Below, piece after piece: positions 25,604 through 34,106 of a stretch of DNA of 64,000 nucleotides. The notes under the pieces are model-generated. The model was given only the letters and a program-made list of their open reading frames with translations. It ran no database searches and was not told where the DNA came from. Positions within the stretch are counted from its first letter, which is position 1, and every line of letters begins with the position of its first letter. Source of the DNA: Pedobacter planticolens (lineage in GTDB: Bacteria; Bacteroidota; Bacteroidia; Sphingobacteriales; Sphingobacteriaceae); the NCBI RefSeq assembly GCF_014172375.1, contig NZ_WNXD01000002.1:1178001-1242000 (forward strand), in the 5' to 3' direction. The position numbers and the translations under genes were made by a program.

Positions 25604-26563
25604 TTATTTCCGAAGTGTTTGCAATACACTAAGCACCCATCCTTTACCCCATTCTTGCATTTGTTCTTCAGTCCATAAAAACGGATAGAAAATTCGTTTT
25701 TGAAAACGCGGAGGCAAATATTTTTGCCAGTTTGTTCCGCCAGTCGCAGCAATATCAACAGGGTCTTTTTCTAAATAACGCACAGCGGATTTATAATGCG
25801 ATAATGGCCATTCTACATTCACATACAAGTCTAATTTCCGCAATTCTTCTCCCAACTCATTTACATCTTCGCCTTTTTCGTTTAGTTGATGATATAAAGC
25901 GGAGAAATTGCTACGCTCACGTTCTTTTGCTAGTGCTAAAAACTGATCTGCATATTTTTTAATGAACTGTTTTAACGTTAAAGTTTGCTTGCCAGTAGCT
26001 AATTCGGTAGCTCCGAACTTCCAATAAATGTATTCGAATTTTTGTTCGATAGTGGAGTTTTTTAATGCCTCACGCTGACTTTTATCTACCAGTTGGGTAA
26101 AATCTGTAGCACTAATTTCAATCATTCTATATTGGCCAGATTGAAAACCGCTAGCAGGTAGCAATGACATACGGAATTTTAAGAACTGCTTTTTTTCCAT
26201 GCCATTTACCATCACCTCAAAAGATGTGGTTAAGGCATTAAAATAAGCGTTAATCCGTTTTACACGCTCCGTAAAAAATTTAGCAGTTAATTCTTGATGG
26301 GTTGAAATTTGTGTGCATTCGTGTAAACAAAGTTTAAAGTACAACTCTGTAATCTGATGGTACATGATAAAAATTTCCTCATCAGGGAAAGGTGTTTTTG
26401 GGCTTTGTAAACTTAGTAATGTATCTAGGTGAATATAATCCCAATAGGTTAAAAAATCTGCGTACAATAATCCATCAAGATAGGAGGCCATATCTTGCCC
26501 CATCGCTTCGTATTTTTCTTGAAGCTTGTTTATTTTGTCTTTTATTTCTGGTGTAAAATCCAT
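25604..26563 (-). CDS. kynA: Tryptophan 2,3-dioxygenase
   Basis: 319 residues. Family blocks: YADFLTYWDYIHLDTLLSLQ, DEEIFIMYHQITELYFKLCLHE (with the distal heme-pocket histidine), PASGFQSGQYRMIEI, and AATGGTNWQKYLP near the C-terminus, the counterpart of the GTGG loop. The enzyme uses heme and O2 to open the indole ring of tryptophan to N-formylkynurenine, the first step of the kynurenine route. No other kynurenine-pathway gene is in the window, so whether it feeds NAD synthesis or catabolism cannot be read from context. Confidence 0.93.
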   Translation of the reverse strand: MDFTPEIKDKINKLQEKYEAMGQDMASYLDGLLYADFLTYWDYIHLDTLLSLQSPKTPFPDEEIFIMYHQITELYFKLCLHECTQISTHQELTAKFFTERVKRINAYFNALTTSFEVMVNGMEKKQFLKFRMSLLPASGFQSGQYRMIEISATDFTQLVDKSQREALKNSTIEQKFEYIYWKFGATELATGKQTLTLKQFIKKYADQFLALAKERERSNFSALYHQLNEKGEDVNELGEELRKLDLYVNVEWPLSHYKSAVRYLEKDPVDIAATGGTNWQKYLPPRFQKRIFYPFLWTEEQMQEWGKGWVLSVLQTLRK

Positions 26564-26708
26564 GGTTTAATTAAAATTAGTAATAATAAAATAGGCGGCA
26601 AAAATAAATGTACCGATAGAATTACTAATCAATTAGCTTGGTCTAGATATAATTAGGCTAATAAATGAAGCCCATTTCCAAGTTTTAAAACCCATGAGTA
26701 TGTTTGTT

Positions 26709-26739
26709 ACTTTGTCAATCTTTTGCAGATTGACAAAGT
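26709..26739. repeat. REP hairpin left of the RAYT gene
   Basis: ACTTTGTCAATCT (26709-26721) and AGATTGACAAAGT (26727-26739) form a perfect 13-bp stem with the loop TTTGC. The same stem with another loop occurs right of the gene at 27382-27412. Confidence 0.92.
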
Positions 26740-26744
26740 TCTAA

Positions 26745-27368
26745 TTAAAAATCGTCAATTATGAAATTATCATTTAATAAATATTTTCCGCTATGATGAA
26801 AGTTTAAATATTCTTGTTCACCTCCAAACCACTTAATTACTTCATCTTTCATTAGCCTGCTAGGTTTAATGCTAATTATTCCTTTGTATGAGCTCCATTT
26901 CCAATTTCTAAAATCACCAATAAGATTATGTTTTTGAGGATTGGAGTGGATATAATAAATTAAATGCGTGAAGTAGTCATCATCATTCACTAATGCTCTT
27001 TTAAAAGGAGTTTGAAAAAGTGTACCAAATCTATTTTGCTGTTTATTAAAAGCTAAGGCATAACTCTGAAAAAATACTCGAAACTGCTTACTTATAATTA
27101 TATGAGTGTCAATGGTATCTTCAATTTGATTCACCAATCTATAATTGCTCATATTTTCATTAATCCGAATTAAAATATGGAAATGATTATCTAGTAAACA
27201 GTAAGCGTAAACATCGGCAACGCCTAAAAGATAAACTCGTAGTTTTTGTAGAAAAAATTCATTATTTCCATCATTAGCAAACATGGTTTTTTTATCAATT
27301 GTACGATTGTAAATATGATAAAATTTTCCTTCTTCAAACTTGGTGTAATAATGTTCTTCTTTGGCCAT
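26745..27368 (-). CDS. REP-associated tyrosine transposase (RAYT, Y1/HUH family)
   Basis: 207 residues. The N-terminus YHIYNRTIDKKTMF, the DVYAYCLLDNHFHILIRI block carrying the HUH motif (HFH), the FQSYALAFNKQQNR stretch, FQTPFKRALV and the YIHSNPQKHNLIGDFRNWKWSSYKGI block with the catalytic-tyrosine region are all typical of RAYT (TnpA_REP) proteins. They cleave and join single-stranded DNA at REP hairpins. The gene sits exactly between two matching hairpins (26709-26739 and 27382-27412). RAYTs usually occur as one or few copies per genome and are thought to be domesticated relatives of IS200/IS605 transposases. The frame appears intact. Confidence 0.93.
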   Translation of the reverse strand: MAKEEHYYTKFEEGKFYHIYNRTIDKKTMFANDGNNEFFLQKLRVYLLGVADVYAYCLLDNHFHILIRINENMSNYRLVNQIEDTIDTHIIISKQFRVFFQSYALAFNKQQNRFGTLFQTPFKRALVNDDDYFTHLIYYIHSNPQKHNLIGDFRNWKWSSYKGIISIKPSRLMKDEVIKWFGGEQEYLNFHHSGKYLLNDNFIIDDF

Positions 27369-27381
27369 GTTTGCTTTTTAA

Positions 27382-27412
27382 ACTTTGTCAATCTATGGAA
27401 GATTGACAAAGT
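27382..27412. repeat. REP hairpin right of the RAYT gene
   Basis: ACTTTGTCAATCT (27382-27394) and AGATTGACAAAGT (27400-27412) with the loop ATGGA. The stem is identical to the left REP. It is 8 bases downstream of the stop of the SerB/SerA gene and could also act in its 3' end processing. Confidence 0.92.
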
Positions 27413-27420
27413 AAGCATAT

Positions 27421-28719
27421 TTAATACAACACTCTAAACTTAATGGTATTCTCGATCTTTTTTAAAGATTTGAATAATTGCTTATCGTATTCTGCATTGA
27501 TATCAGTTATGGCATAACCTAATGTTTGGTTTGTCATTAAAAATTGCCCAACAATGTTGATGTTATGCTTAGCAAAAATAGTATTAATCTGCGCCATAAT
27601 TCCAGGAACATTTTTGTGAATATGAATTAAACGATGCGATTTATCAATAGCTGGCAATTGCAAATTCGGGAAATTAGTGCTCATGTAAGTTGTTCCCTTA
27701 TTCATAAAATCTATTACGCGTTTTGGGATAAAAGAAGCACTTCGTGGATTGCTTTTTGGATCATCAAAAACTACAATTCCCATATCTGTACAGGTTTGAA
27801 AAGAGAATTTATTCTTAGCGCTTCCTAAATAACCAATCGTTTTTAGTTTAACAGCACGCTCTAGTTTTTCATTTTCTATTTTTTCGCCATCGGCTAATAA
27901 AATCATTCCTACATCGGCAACATATTTTTCTTCAAAAGAAGTTTTATGTCGGATCGAGAAACCGTCTTTTTTAAGCAATGCGATGCTCTCAGCAGAAACA
28001 TCACCAATTACCAAACACAGAATTCTGTTTTTAGGATAAGAAATCGCTCTTGGCAAATTATTTACATACAAAAACTCATCAAAGCTTGGCGTAACATGGT
28101 CGGCTTTTGAAACAATACTTTCGCGAGCAATATTTTCTGTAAAGGCGAAAAACTTCTTAATTAATCCACTTTCGCGAAGCTGAAAATCTGAATAGCCATC
28201 ACCAATGCCATATAGATCGCCTTTTAAGTCCATTTGGCGCATCAATTTTACTTTCCCACCTTCTTCGCTTAATGGATTTGCATGATCGTAATCTATAATT
28301 TTCCCATCACCTGTGGTTACAAAAGTGTTGGCATAAATATTTTCTTTTTTAATGTGATACTGACTTACAACAGGTGTAATAAATTCTTTAAATCCGCCAG
28401 AAACAATTAAAACTTCATCCGCATGTTTTTTGAAAAACGCAGCATTACGAGAAAATGAAGCAGAAACTTTCTTTTTTAAACGCGTAATTAATTGCTTTAA
28501 ATGATCTTCGTTTGCTTCTAATAATTGCACACGTTTTGCTAAACTTTCAGAAAAAGAAAGTTTTCCTTCCATAGCTAAATTGGTATAATCTTCAATTTTC
28601 TTAAAAATCGCTTCCTTATCAGGATGTTTGTTTAACGAAATACGGGCCAGCTCATCTAATGCTTCTACTTGTGTAAAAGTGCTGTCAAAATCAATAATGT
28701 AAAAATTCTGCTGTTTCAT
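27421..28719 (-). CDS. serB: Phosphoserine phosphatase fused to a SerA-derived ACT module
   Basis: 432 residues. Residues 1-210 are a HAD phosphatase: motif I DFDSTF, motif II region VSGGF and motif III GDGYSD, as in phosphoserine phosphatase, the last step of serine synthesis. Residues about 230-345 resemble the N-terminal substrate domain of D-3-phosphoglycerate dehydrogenase (AVKLKTIGYLGSAKNKFSFQTC, VFDDPKSNPRSASF). Then the frame jumps to the SerA C-terminal part (NFPNLQLPAIDKSHRLIHIHKNVPGIMAQINTIFAKHNIN cannot be shown in full here) with an ACT domain at about 365-432. The NAD-binding Rossmann domain, with its GxGxxG, is absent. It overlaps nothing and starts 6 bases after the epimerase gene. 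Phosphatase function is likely; the tail is probably regulatory. Confidence 0.8.
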   Translation of the reverse strand: MKQQNFYIIDFDSTFTQVEALDELARISLNKHPDKEAIFKKIEDYTNLAMEGKLSFSESLAKRVQLLEANEDHLKQLITRLKKKVSASFSRNAAFFKKHADEVLIVSGGFKEFITPVVSQYHIKKENIYANTFVTTGDGKIIDYDHANPLSEEGGKVKLMRQMDLKGDLYGIGDGYSDFQLRESGLIKKFFAFTENIARESIVSKADHVTPSFDEFLYVNNLPRAISYPKNRILCLVIGDVSAESIALLKKDGFSIRHKTSFEEKYVADVGMILLADGEKIENEKLERAVKLKTIGYLGSAKNKFSFQTCTDMGIVVFDDPKSNPRSASFIPKRVIDFMNKGTTYMSTNFPNLQLPAIDKSHRLIHIHKNVPGIMAQINTIFAKHNINIVGQFLMTNQTLGYAITDINAEYDKQLFKSLKKIENTIKFRVLY

Positions 28720-28725
28720 CTAAAA

Positions 28726-29688
28726 TTATTTCAAAGCTTGGCAAACTTCCAGAATGCTCTCTTTTAAAGGTTTAAAATTAATATTAATTGCGTTTTTAAC
28801 TTTTGCATTGCTATAATAACTTAAGTTAAAACTACTTCTAGCTGCATCTTGAGTTAAAGCTGGTGCTTTTTGAGTAAATAATGAAGCCAGTTTTGCTGCT
28901 CTCCAAGCAATACCCAACATCCAAGGTTTTGCTTCTGTTTTTGGAGGTTTTATTCCAAATCCTGTGGCAATTTCGGCAAAAAAATCTTTGTAATTTAAAT
29001 TATCTGCGGATAGCGTATATCGTTCAGCGAAAACTTCGCTATTCATTAAAAGGATCATTGCTTTTGCAACATCTTCCACATCAACAATTCCTGTTGCGCC
29101 ATCTGTGTAAAACTTCAAACCATCTTTTACGAGCTTAAAAATTGCTCCACTACCTTCAAAGCCAGCATTTTTACCAATAATTACTGCTGGATTTACAATT
29201 ACCGCATTTAAACCTTCGGCTATGCCACGCCACACTTCCATTTCGCCTTCGTATTTAGAAATAGCGTAGGCATGAACTTTAGAATCGTATTCCCAAAAAT
29301 CTTTCTCGGTAATTTGCTCTCCTTTTTTTGCATTTCCTAAAGCAGCAATAGAGCTTACATGCACTAATCGAGCTTGATGCTCAGCGCAAAGATTTACGAT
29401 ATTGGAAGTTCCTTCGATATTGATTTTCAATAATTTAGCCTTATCTTTTGGGTCGAAAGAAATAAAGGCTGCACAATGATAAACTTGTGTAATGTTTTCA
29501 AAAGCATCTTCCAAACTTTCTGGCTCATTAATATCGGCAACAAACCACTCCACTAATTTATTTTCTCTCAGTAAATCTGGAATACTAGAAGTCGTTCTTT
29601 TTAAAGCTCGAACCTTTAAATTTTGAGCTGTTAACTGTGTAATTAATTCTGCTCCTAAAAACCCTGTAGCGCCGGTTACCAGTATCAT
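28726..29688 (-). CDS. NAD(P)-dependent epimerase/dehydratase family protein
   Basis: 320 residues from the ATG at 29688 (MILVTGATGFLGAEL), preferred to the longer frame because the Rossmann motif GATGFLG then begins at the usual position. It is an extended SDR: VSSIAAL with the catalytic serine block, YAISKYEGE carrying the YxxxK pair, and NPAVIIGKN. Related proteins act on nucleotide sugars, dihydroflavonol-like substrates or sterols; the substrate cannot be told from the sequence. It lies 6 bases upstream of the SerB/SerA gene and is divergent from the arginase-fold gene. Confidence 0.88.
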   Translation of the reverse strand: MILVTGATGFLGAELITQLTAQNLKVRALKRTTSSIPDLLRENKLVEWFVADINEPESLEDAFENITQVYHCAAFISFDPKDKAKLLKINIEGTSNIVNLCAEHQARLVHVSSIAALGNAKKGEQITEKDFWEYDSKVHAYAISKYEGEMEVWRGIAEGLNAVIVNPAVIIGKNAGFEGSGAIFKLVKDGLKFYTDGATGIVDVEDVAKAMILLMNSEVFAERYTLSADNLNYKDFFAEIATGFGIKPPKTEAKPWMLGIAWRAAKLASLFTQKAPALTQDAARSSFNLSYYSNAKVKNAININFKPLKESILEVCQALK

Positions 29689-29764
29689 TGTATTTTTTTT
29701 AGATAGCTTATTAATATATGCGCTCAAAAATAGATATTTGATGCCAAACATTTATACCGCTTTT

Positions 29765-30946
29765 ATGTCTTTATCAGATTTTTTTTCGCCCATTAACCCC
29801 GATAAGTTTAGTCCTAAGCAGGGATTTTTAACCAGTCAGCTGGGATTAAAGGCTAATTTTTATACCGATCGTTTTCCTGATTTGGAAGATAAAGCGTATG
29901 ATATTGCCATTTTTGGAGTAAAAGATGATAGAGGAGCTGTAAATAATAACGGTTGTGCTTTAGGTGCGGATCATTTTAGAGCTCAGTTTTATACCCTAAA
30001 CGAAGGTGCTTTTACGAGTAAAATAATCGATTTAGGAAATATTATTGCGGGTAAAGAAATATCTGATACGTATTTCGCAGTAAAAACTGTGGTAGCTGAG
30101 CTGATAAAATTGAATATTTTACCTGTAATTATTGGTGGTGGTCAGGATATTACCTATGCTCAATATATGGCGTATGAAAGCTTAGAGCAAAAGGTAGATT
30201 TGGTAGTTATTGATTCTAAATTTGATTTAGATGAAGACAGTAATGATGGAATTGCAACTGATTCTAATTCATATTTGAGTAAAATATTTTTACATCAACC
30301 TAATTATTTATTCAACTTTAGTAATGTGGGTTATCAAACCTATTATGTAAATCAGGATAGCCTAAAAGTAATGGATAAGCTGTATTTTGATGTACATCGG
30401 TTAGGTGAATTTATGCCTGATATTTCATTAACAGAGCCGATTATCCGTAATGCGAATATGATGAGTTTTGATATTGGAGCTGTTCGTTCTGCCGATGCCG
30501 GTGCAAACATAAATGCTGGTCCGAATGGTTTTTATGGCGAAGATATTTGCAGAATTACCCGTTATGCGGGGATGAATGATAAACTGACTTCGATTGGTTT
30601 TTATGAATTTAATCCAGCATATGATCGTAACGGACAAACGGCAATGTTACTTGCTCAAATGGTGTGGTATTTTATAGATGGATTTTATAATCGAAAACAA
30701 GATTTTCCGTTAACACCAAAGTCTCAATACATTATTTACCGAACAAGTTTAAAAGATGGTTCTGGCGAAATGAATTTCGTTAAAAGCAAACGTTCAGATC
30801 GTTGGTGGATGCAAGTTCCATATCCTACTGGAATTTCTAAAAACGAAAGGTATCACCTTGTGCCATGCCGTTATGAAGATTATAATACTGCCGTTAATGG
30901 CGAAATGCCAGATTTATGGTGGAGAACTTACCAAAAGCTAGGATAA
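29765..30946 (+). CDS. Arginase/formimidoylglutamase-fold protein with altered metal site
   Basis: 393 residues from the ATG at 29765; ATG 29741 in the same frame is possible. The fold is that of the ureohydrolase (arginase, agmatinase, formiminoglutamase) superfamily: DIAIFGVKDDRG, LPVIIGGGQDITYAQ, VDLVVIDSKFD and MMSFDIGAVRSADA follow the usual order. Key metal ligands are changed: the His of GG(G/D)H is Gln (GGGQD, 124-128), the His of DAHxD is Lys (DSKFD, 150-154), and the second Asp of SxDxD is Gly (SFDIGA, 234-239). Binding of two Mn ions as in arginase is therefore unlikely, so a catalytic hydrolase label would be unsafe. Its neighbours give no pathway clue. Confidence 0.75.
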   Translation: MSLSDFFSPINPDKFSPKQGFLTSQLGLKANFYTDRFPDLEDKAYDIAIFGVKDDRGAVNNNGCALGADHFRAQFYTLNEGAFTSKIIDLGNIIAGKEISDTYFAVKTVVAELIKLNILPVIIGGGQDITYAQYMAYESLEQKVDLVVIDSKFDLDEDSNDGIATDSNSYLSKIFLHQPNYLFNFSNVGYQTYYVNQDSLKVMDKLYFDVHRLGEFMPDISLTEPIIRNANMMSFDIGAVRSADAGANINAGPNGFYGEDICRITRYAGMNDKLTSIGFYEFNPAYDRNGQTAMLLAQMVWYFIDGFYNRKQDFPLTPKSQYIIYRTSLKDGSGEMNFVKSKRSDRWWMQVPYPTGISKNERYHLVPCRYEDYNTAVNGEMPDLWWRTYQKLG

Positions 30947-30984
30947 TTTTACAATAGAATTTCGCTAAAAAATTTTAGGATTAC

Positions 30985-30992
30985 TATTTTTG
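30985..30992 (+). promoter_or_regulatory. Candidate Bacteroidota -7 box of the TlpA-like gene
   Basis: TATTTTTG matches TAnnTTTG, 30 bases upstream of the ATG at 31023. A clear -33 box is not visible, only a weak TTCG near 30961. The position supports starting translation at 31023 rather than at 30990. Confidence 0.35.
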
Positions 30993-31022
30993 GTAAATCA
31001 CCACCTAAAAACCCTATTGATA

Positions 31023-32189
31023 ATGAAAAAAATAATTTTATCTGCTCTTTGCCTATTACCGGTGGGCTTAATGGCACAAGATTTTACTGTAAAAGGTAAA
31101 GTTGGTAATTTAAATGAACCCGCTAAAGCATTTTTAGTGTATCGTGTTGGTTCAAACAGTATTACAGATTCTGCAACCTTGGTAAATGGAGCATTTGAAT
31201 TTAAAGGAACGTTAGAATCTCCAGTTATGGCATCTATTCGAGTTAAACATGATGCAACTCCAGTTGATCCTAAAAAACGTGTTCCATCTGATGTAATTTC
31301 TCTTTATTTAGAAAAAGCAACAATTAATGTTGATGCGACAGATTCTGTTAAATATGCTAAAATAACAGGATCAAAAATTAATGACGACAATGCTAGGTTT
31401 AAATCTTTATTTAAAACGATGGATGCCGAAGTTGCTGTTTTAATGAAAGAATACAACACATATAGTGTTGAACAGAAGAAAGATACTGTATTTATGAAGC
31501 CCTTTATGACTAAATATAATGCGGCTAATAAGGAAAGAGATCCATTGACGAAGAAATTTGCATCAGAAAACCTGGATTCATATATAGGTTTAGTTGCTTT
31601 TAGAAGTTCGATGGGATATGATATTGATCCAAAAGTTGTTGAGCCAGAATTTTTAAAATATTCTGCGGCAATAAGAGCTACTCAATATGGTAAGGATATT
31701 CAAAATTCTATAAATGGAGCTAAGAAAACTCAAATTGGAATAACTGCTGTTAATTTCACTCAAAATGACAGACATGGCTTACCAGTTCGCCTTTCTGACT
31801 TTAAAGGAAGTTATGTATTAGTTGATTTCTGGGCATCATGGTGTGGTCCGTGTAGAGGAGAAAATCCAAATGTGGTAGCTGCTTATAACAAATTTAGACA
31901 TGATGGATTTACCGTTTTAGGTGTTTCTTTAGATGGTGGAAATACACGTACCACAAAAGAAGCTTGGTTAAAAGCAGTTAAAGATGATGGTTTAACTTGG
32001 ACACATGTAACTGATTTAAAAGGCTGGGATAATGACGTTTCAAAAAGTTTTGGTGTACAAGCTATTCCATTCAACTTTTTAGTAGATCCTAATGGAAAAA
32101 TTGTAGCTCGCAATATTAGAGGAGAAGAGTTGCAAACTAAACTAGCTGAAATTCTTGGTAAGAAAGAAGGAAAAACACTAGCTAAATAA
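31023..32189 (+). CDS. TlpA-like thioredoxin-domain protein
   Basis: 388 residues from the ATG at 31023, which gives a clean signal peptide (MKKIILSALCLLPVGLMAQ). Residues about 20-120 look like the DUF4369 beta domain common in Bacteroidota TlpA-like proteins (VKGKVGNLNEPAKAFLVYR). The C-terminal 140 residues are an AhpC/TSA-thioredoxin domain: LSDFKGSYVLVDFWASWCGPCR with the redox CxxC, FTVLGVSLDG and IPFNFLVDPNGKIVARN, with the cis-proline. The expected role is reduction of disulphides, for example of cytochrome c maturation substrates, in the periplasm. It is separated from purD by a bidirectional terminator. Confidence 0.9.
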   Translation: MKKIILSALCLLPVGLMAQDFTVKGKVGNLNEPAKAFLVYRVGSNSITDSATLVNGAFEFKGTLESPVMASIRVKHDATPVDPKKRVPSDVISLYLEKATINVDATDSVKYAKITGSKINDDNARFKSLFKTMDAEVAVLMKEYNTYSVEQKKDTVFMKPFMTKYNAANKERDPLTKKFASENLDSYIGLVAFRSSMGYDIDPKVVEPEFLKYSAAIRATQYGKDIQNSINGAKKTQIGITAVNFTQNDRHGLPVRLSDFKGSYVLVDFWASWCGPCRGENPNVVAAYNKFRHDGFTVLGVSLDGGNTRTTKEAWLKAVKDDGLTWTHVTDLKGWDNDVSKSFGVQAIPFNFLVDPNGKIVARNIRGEELQTKLAEILGKKEGKTLAK

Positions 32190-32204
32190 TTTTCAAATTA
32201 TAAT

Positions 32205-32239
32205 AAAAAAGCCTCGATAGTCATTATCGAGGCTTTTTT
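32205..32239. terminator. Bidirectional terminator
   Basis: AAGCCTCGATA and TATCGAGGCTT form a strong stem with A and T runs on either side, between the convergent TlpA-like gene and purD. Confidence 0.9.
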
Positions 32240-32258
32240 ATGTCTTGTTTTTAAAGTA

Positions 32259-33530
32259 TTACATCAGATCGAAACCAATATCTTCTCTAAAATATTTACC
32301 ATCAAAATAAATACGACCAGCATCTGCAGTTGCTCGTTGTAAAGCATTAAACTGATCATCTTGCAAACTGGTAATAGCAATAACCCTACCACCATTTGTT
32401 TTAACAATACCACCTTCTAAATTAGTTCCTGCATGGAAAGCTAAAGAATCACGTAAGTTTTCAATTCCAGAAATTGCTTTTCCTTTTTCATATTCGCCAG
32501 GATAACCACCTGCAACTAGCATAATAGTTGCTGCACTTTTCTCACTAATTTTTAATTGGTAATTGGCTAATTTTTTATCCGCACATGCGATGAATAATTC
32601 AACTAAATCGCTTTCTATACGAGGAATAACGCTTTCTGTTTCTGGATCGCCCATACGACAATTGTATTCAATTACATAGGGTTCATCGCCAACTTTAATC
32701 AATCCGAAGAAAATAAAACCTGTATAATCAATATTATCTTTTAATAAACCATCAATAGTTGGCTGAATAATTTCTTGTTTAACTTGAGCCATAAATGCTT
32801 CATTAGCAAAAGGAACCGGAGAAACCGAACCCATTCCACCAGTATTTAAACCTGTATCACCTTGCCCAATCCTTTTGTAGTCTTTCGCTTCTGGTAAAAT
32901 CACATAGTTTTTTCCATCACTCAATACAAAAACCGAAAGTTCAATTCCTGTTAAAAATTCTTCAATTACAACGGTACTTCCGGCATTGCCGAATTTTCCG
33001 CCCAACATTAATTTTAATTCTTCTTGTGCTTCTGCAACGTTATCTAAAATTAAAACCCCTTTCCCAGCTGCTAAACCATCAGCTTTTAGCACAATTGGTG
33101 TGGCATGGTTTTGTAAATAAGCTAATCCATCTGCTAAGTTTTCGTTGGTAAAAGATTTAGATTTAGCAGTTGGAATGCCATGACGCTCCATAAATTGCTT
33201 AGAGAAATCTTTACTTCCTTCTAAAATTGCACCTTCTTTTTTTGGCCCGATAACGGGGATATGAGCTAATTCTTCATCGTTAGCAAAAAAATCATGAATA
33301 CCATTTACCAAAGGTTCTTCTGGGCCAACAACCAAAAGATTAATATTTTCTTTTAACGCAAAAGTTTTTACCGCTTCAAAATCATTCGGATTTATATTTA
33401 CATTTTTGCCATAAGCGCCAGTACCAGCATTACCTGGAGCGATAAATAAGTTTGAGCATTGAGTAGATTGGCTCATTTTCCAAGCAAAAGCACATTCTCT
33501 TCCGCCAGATCCTAACAATAAAATATTCAT
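32259..33530 (-). CDS. purD: Phosphoribosylamine-glycine ligase
   Basis: 423 residues, the normal length. The N-terminal LLLGSGGRECAFAWK block is followed by VVGPEEPLVNGI, the ATP-grasp core (VLKADGLAAGKGVLI, VIEEFLTGIELSVF, DYKRIGQGDTGLNTGGMGSVSP) and YNCRMGDPETESVI with metal-binding residues. The enzyme couples phosphoribosylamine to glycine with ATP in step two of purine synthesis. GSGGREC has Cys where the enterobacterial protein has His. It is a single-gene unit here; no PurR or purine riboswitch signature is visible upstream. Confidence 0.97.
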   Translation of the reverse strand: MNILLLGSGGRECAFAWKMSQSTQCSNLFIAPGNAGTGAYGKNVNINPNDFEAVKTFALKENINLLVVGPEEPLVNGIHDFFANDEELAHIPVIGPKKEGAILEGSKDFSKQFMERHGIPTAKSKSFTNENLADGLAYLQNHATPIVLKADGLAAGKGVLILDNVAEAQEELKLMLGGKFGNAGSTVVIEEFLTGIELSVFVLSDGKNYVILPEAKDYKRIGQGDTGLNTGGMGSVSPVPFANEAFMAQVKQEIIQPTIDGLLKDNIDYTGFIFFGLIKVGDEPYVIEYNCRMGDPETESVIPRIESDLVELFIACADKKLANYQLKISEKSAATIMLVAGGYPGEYEKGKAISGIENLRDSLAFHAGTNLEGGIVKTNGGRVIAITSLQDDQFNALQRATADAGRIYFDGKYFREDIGFDLM

Positions 33531-33636
33531 GGAAGCAAAGATATTGCTTTCAGTTAAAAAGAGCGGTAAATAAATCAGCTAATTCCTAAATACTTGTAAT
33601 TAACTAATTAGATTTCTGTATGTAAAAGATTAAAAT

Positions 33637-33644
33637 TAGATTTG
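33637..33644 (+). promoter_or_regulatory. Candidate Bacteroidota -7 box
   Basis: TAGATTTG fits TAnnTTTG, with a near match TTTC to the -33 TTTG about 20 bases upstream (33613-33616). It would start transcription only a few bases before the ATG at 33653, giving a very short leader. Confidence 0.35.
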
Positions 33645-33652
33645 CCGCACGA

Positions 33653-33955
33653 ATGAAACACGTTGTTGCCATATCACTTGTATTTTTTAGCCTTACTCAT
33701 CTCGCAAAAGCGGAAGATGTAGGGAGGTTAAAACTATTAACAGAGCGGTATTGTAATAAAACTCAAAACGATTCTCAAGTTGTTAATACAGATGTAAATC
33801 AGCTAAATGACCAGAGAAATCCATTCTTATTATCTTACAGTGAATTAACTTTAATTGGTTTATTGCCAGAAATTAAAGTTGCAAAACACGTTACGTATAA
33901 TCACATTGTTGCCGATTTAACAATACGGAAAAAGCCAAAAAACAATAGCCCCTAA
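33653..33955 (+). CDS. Small secreted hypothetical protein (100 aa)
   Basis: A signal peptide (MKHVVAISLVFFSLTHLAKA, cleavage before EDVG) is followed by 80 residues without a recognised domain. It contains one cysteine (RYCNKT) and a short beta-like C-terminus (ITYNHIVADLTIRKK-type pattern). It lies between purD (divergent) and secA. Length and signal peptide support a genuine small exported protein of unknown function. Confidence 0.5.
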   Translation: MKHVVAISLVFFSLTHLAKAEDVGRLKLLTERYCNKTQNDSQVVNTDVNQLNDQRNPFLLSYSELTLIGLLPEIKVAKHVTYNHIVADLTIRKKPKNNSP

Positions 33956-34106
33956 TTATTTCCCTCTTTAGTACATAAATCCCAGTCTAATCAGATTAGG
34001 GAACGGAATTTTATTCCTTAACTGCCAAGTTGACTTACTTGTAAGCAATGGCTTGGTTGTTGCAAATTGAACATTTTAAGTATATTATAAAACACAATCA
34101 TAAAAC

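Noticed and set aside
29741..30946. Straight annotation as formimidoylglutamase (hutG)
   Set aside because: Key Mn ligands are replaced and no histidine-degradation genes are adjacent.
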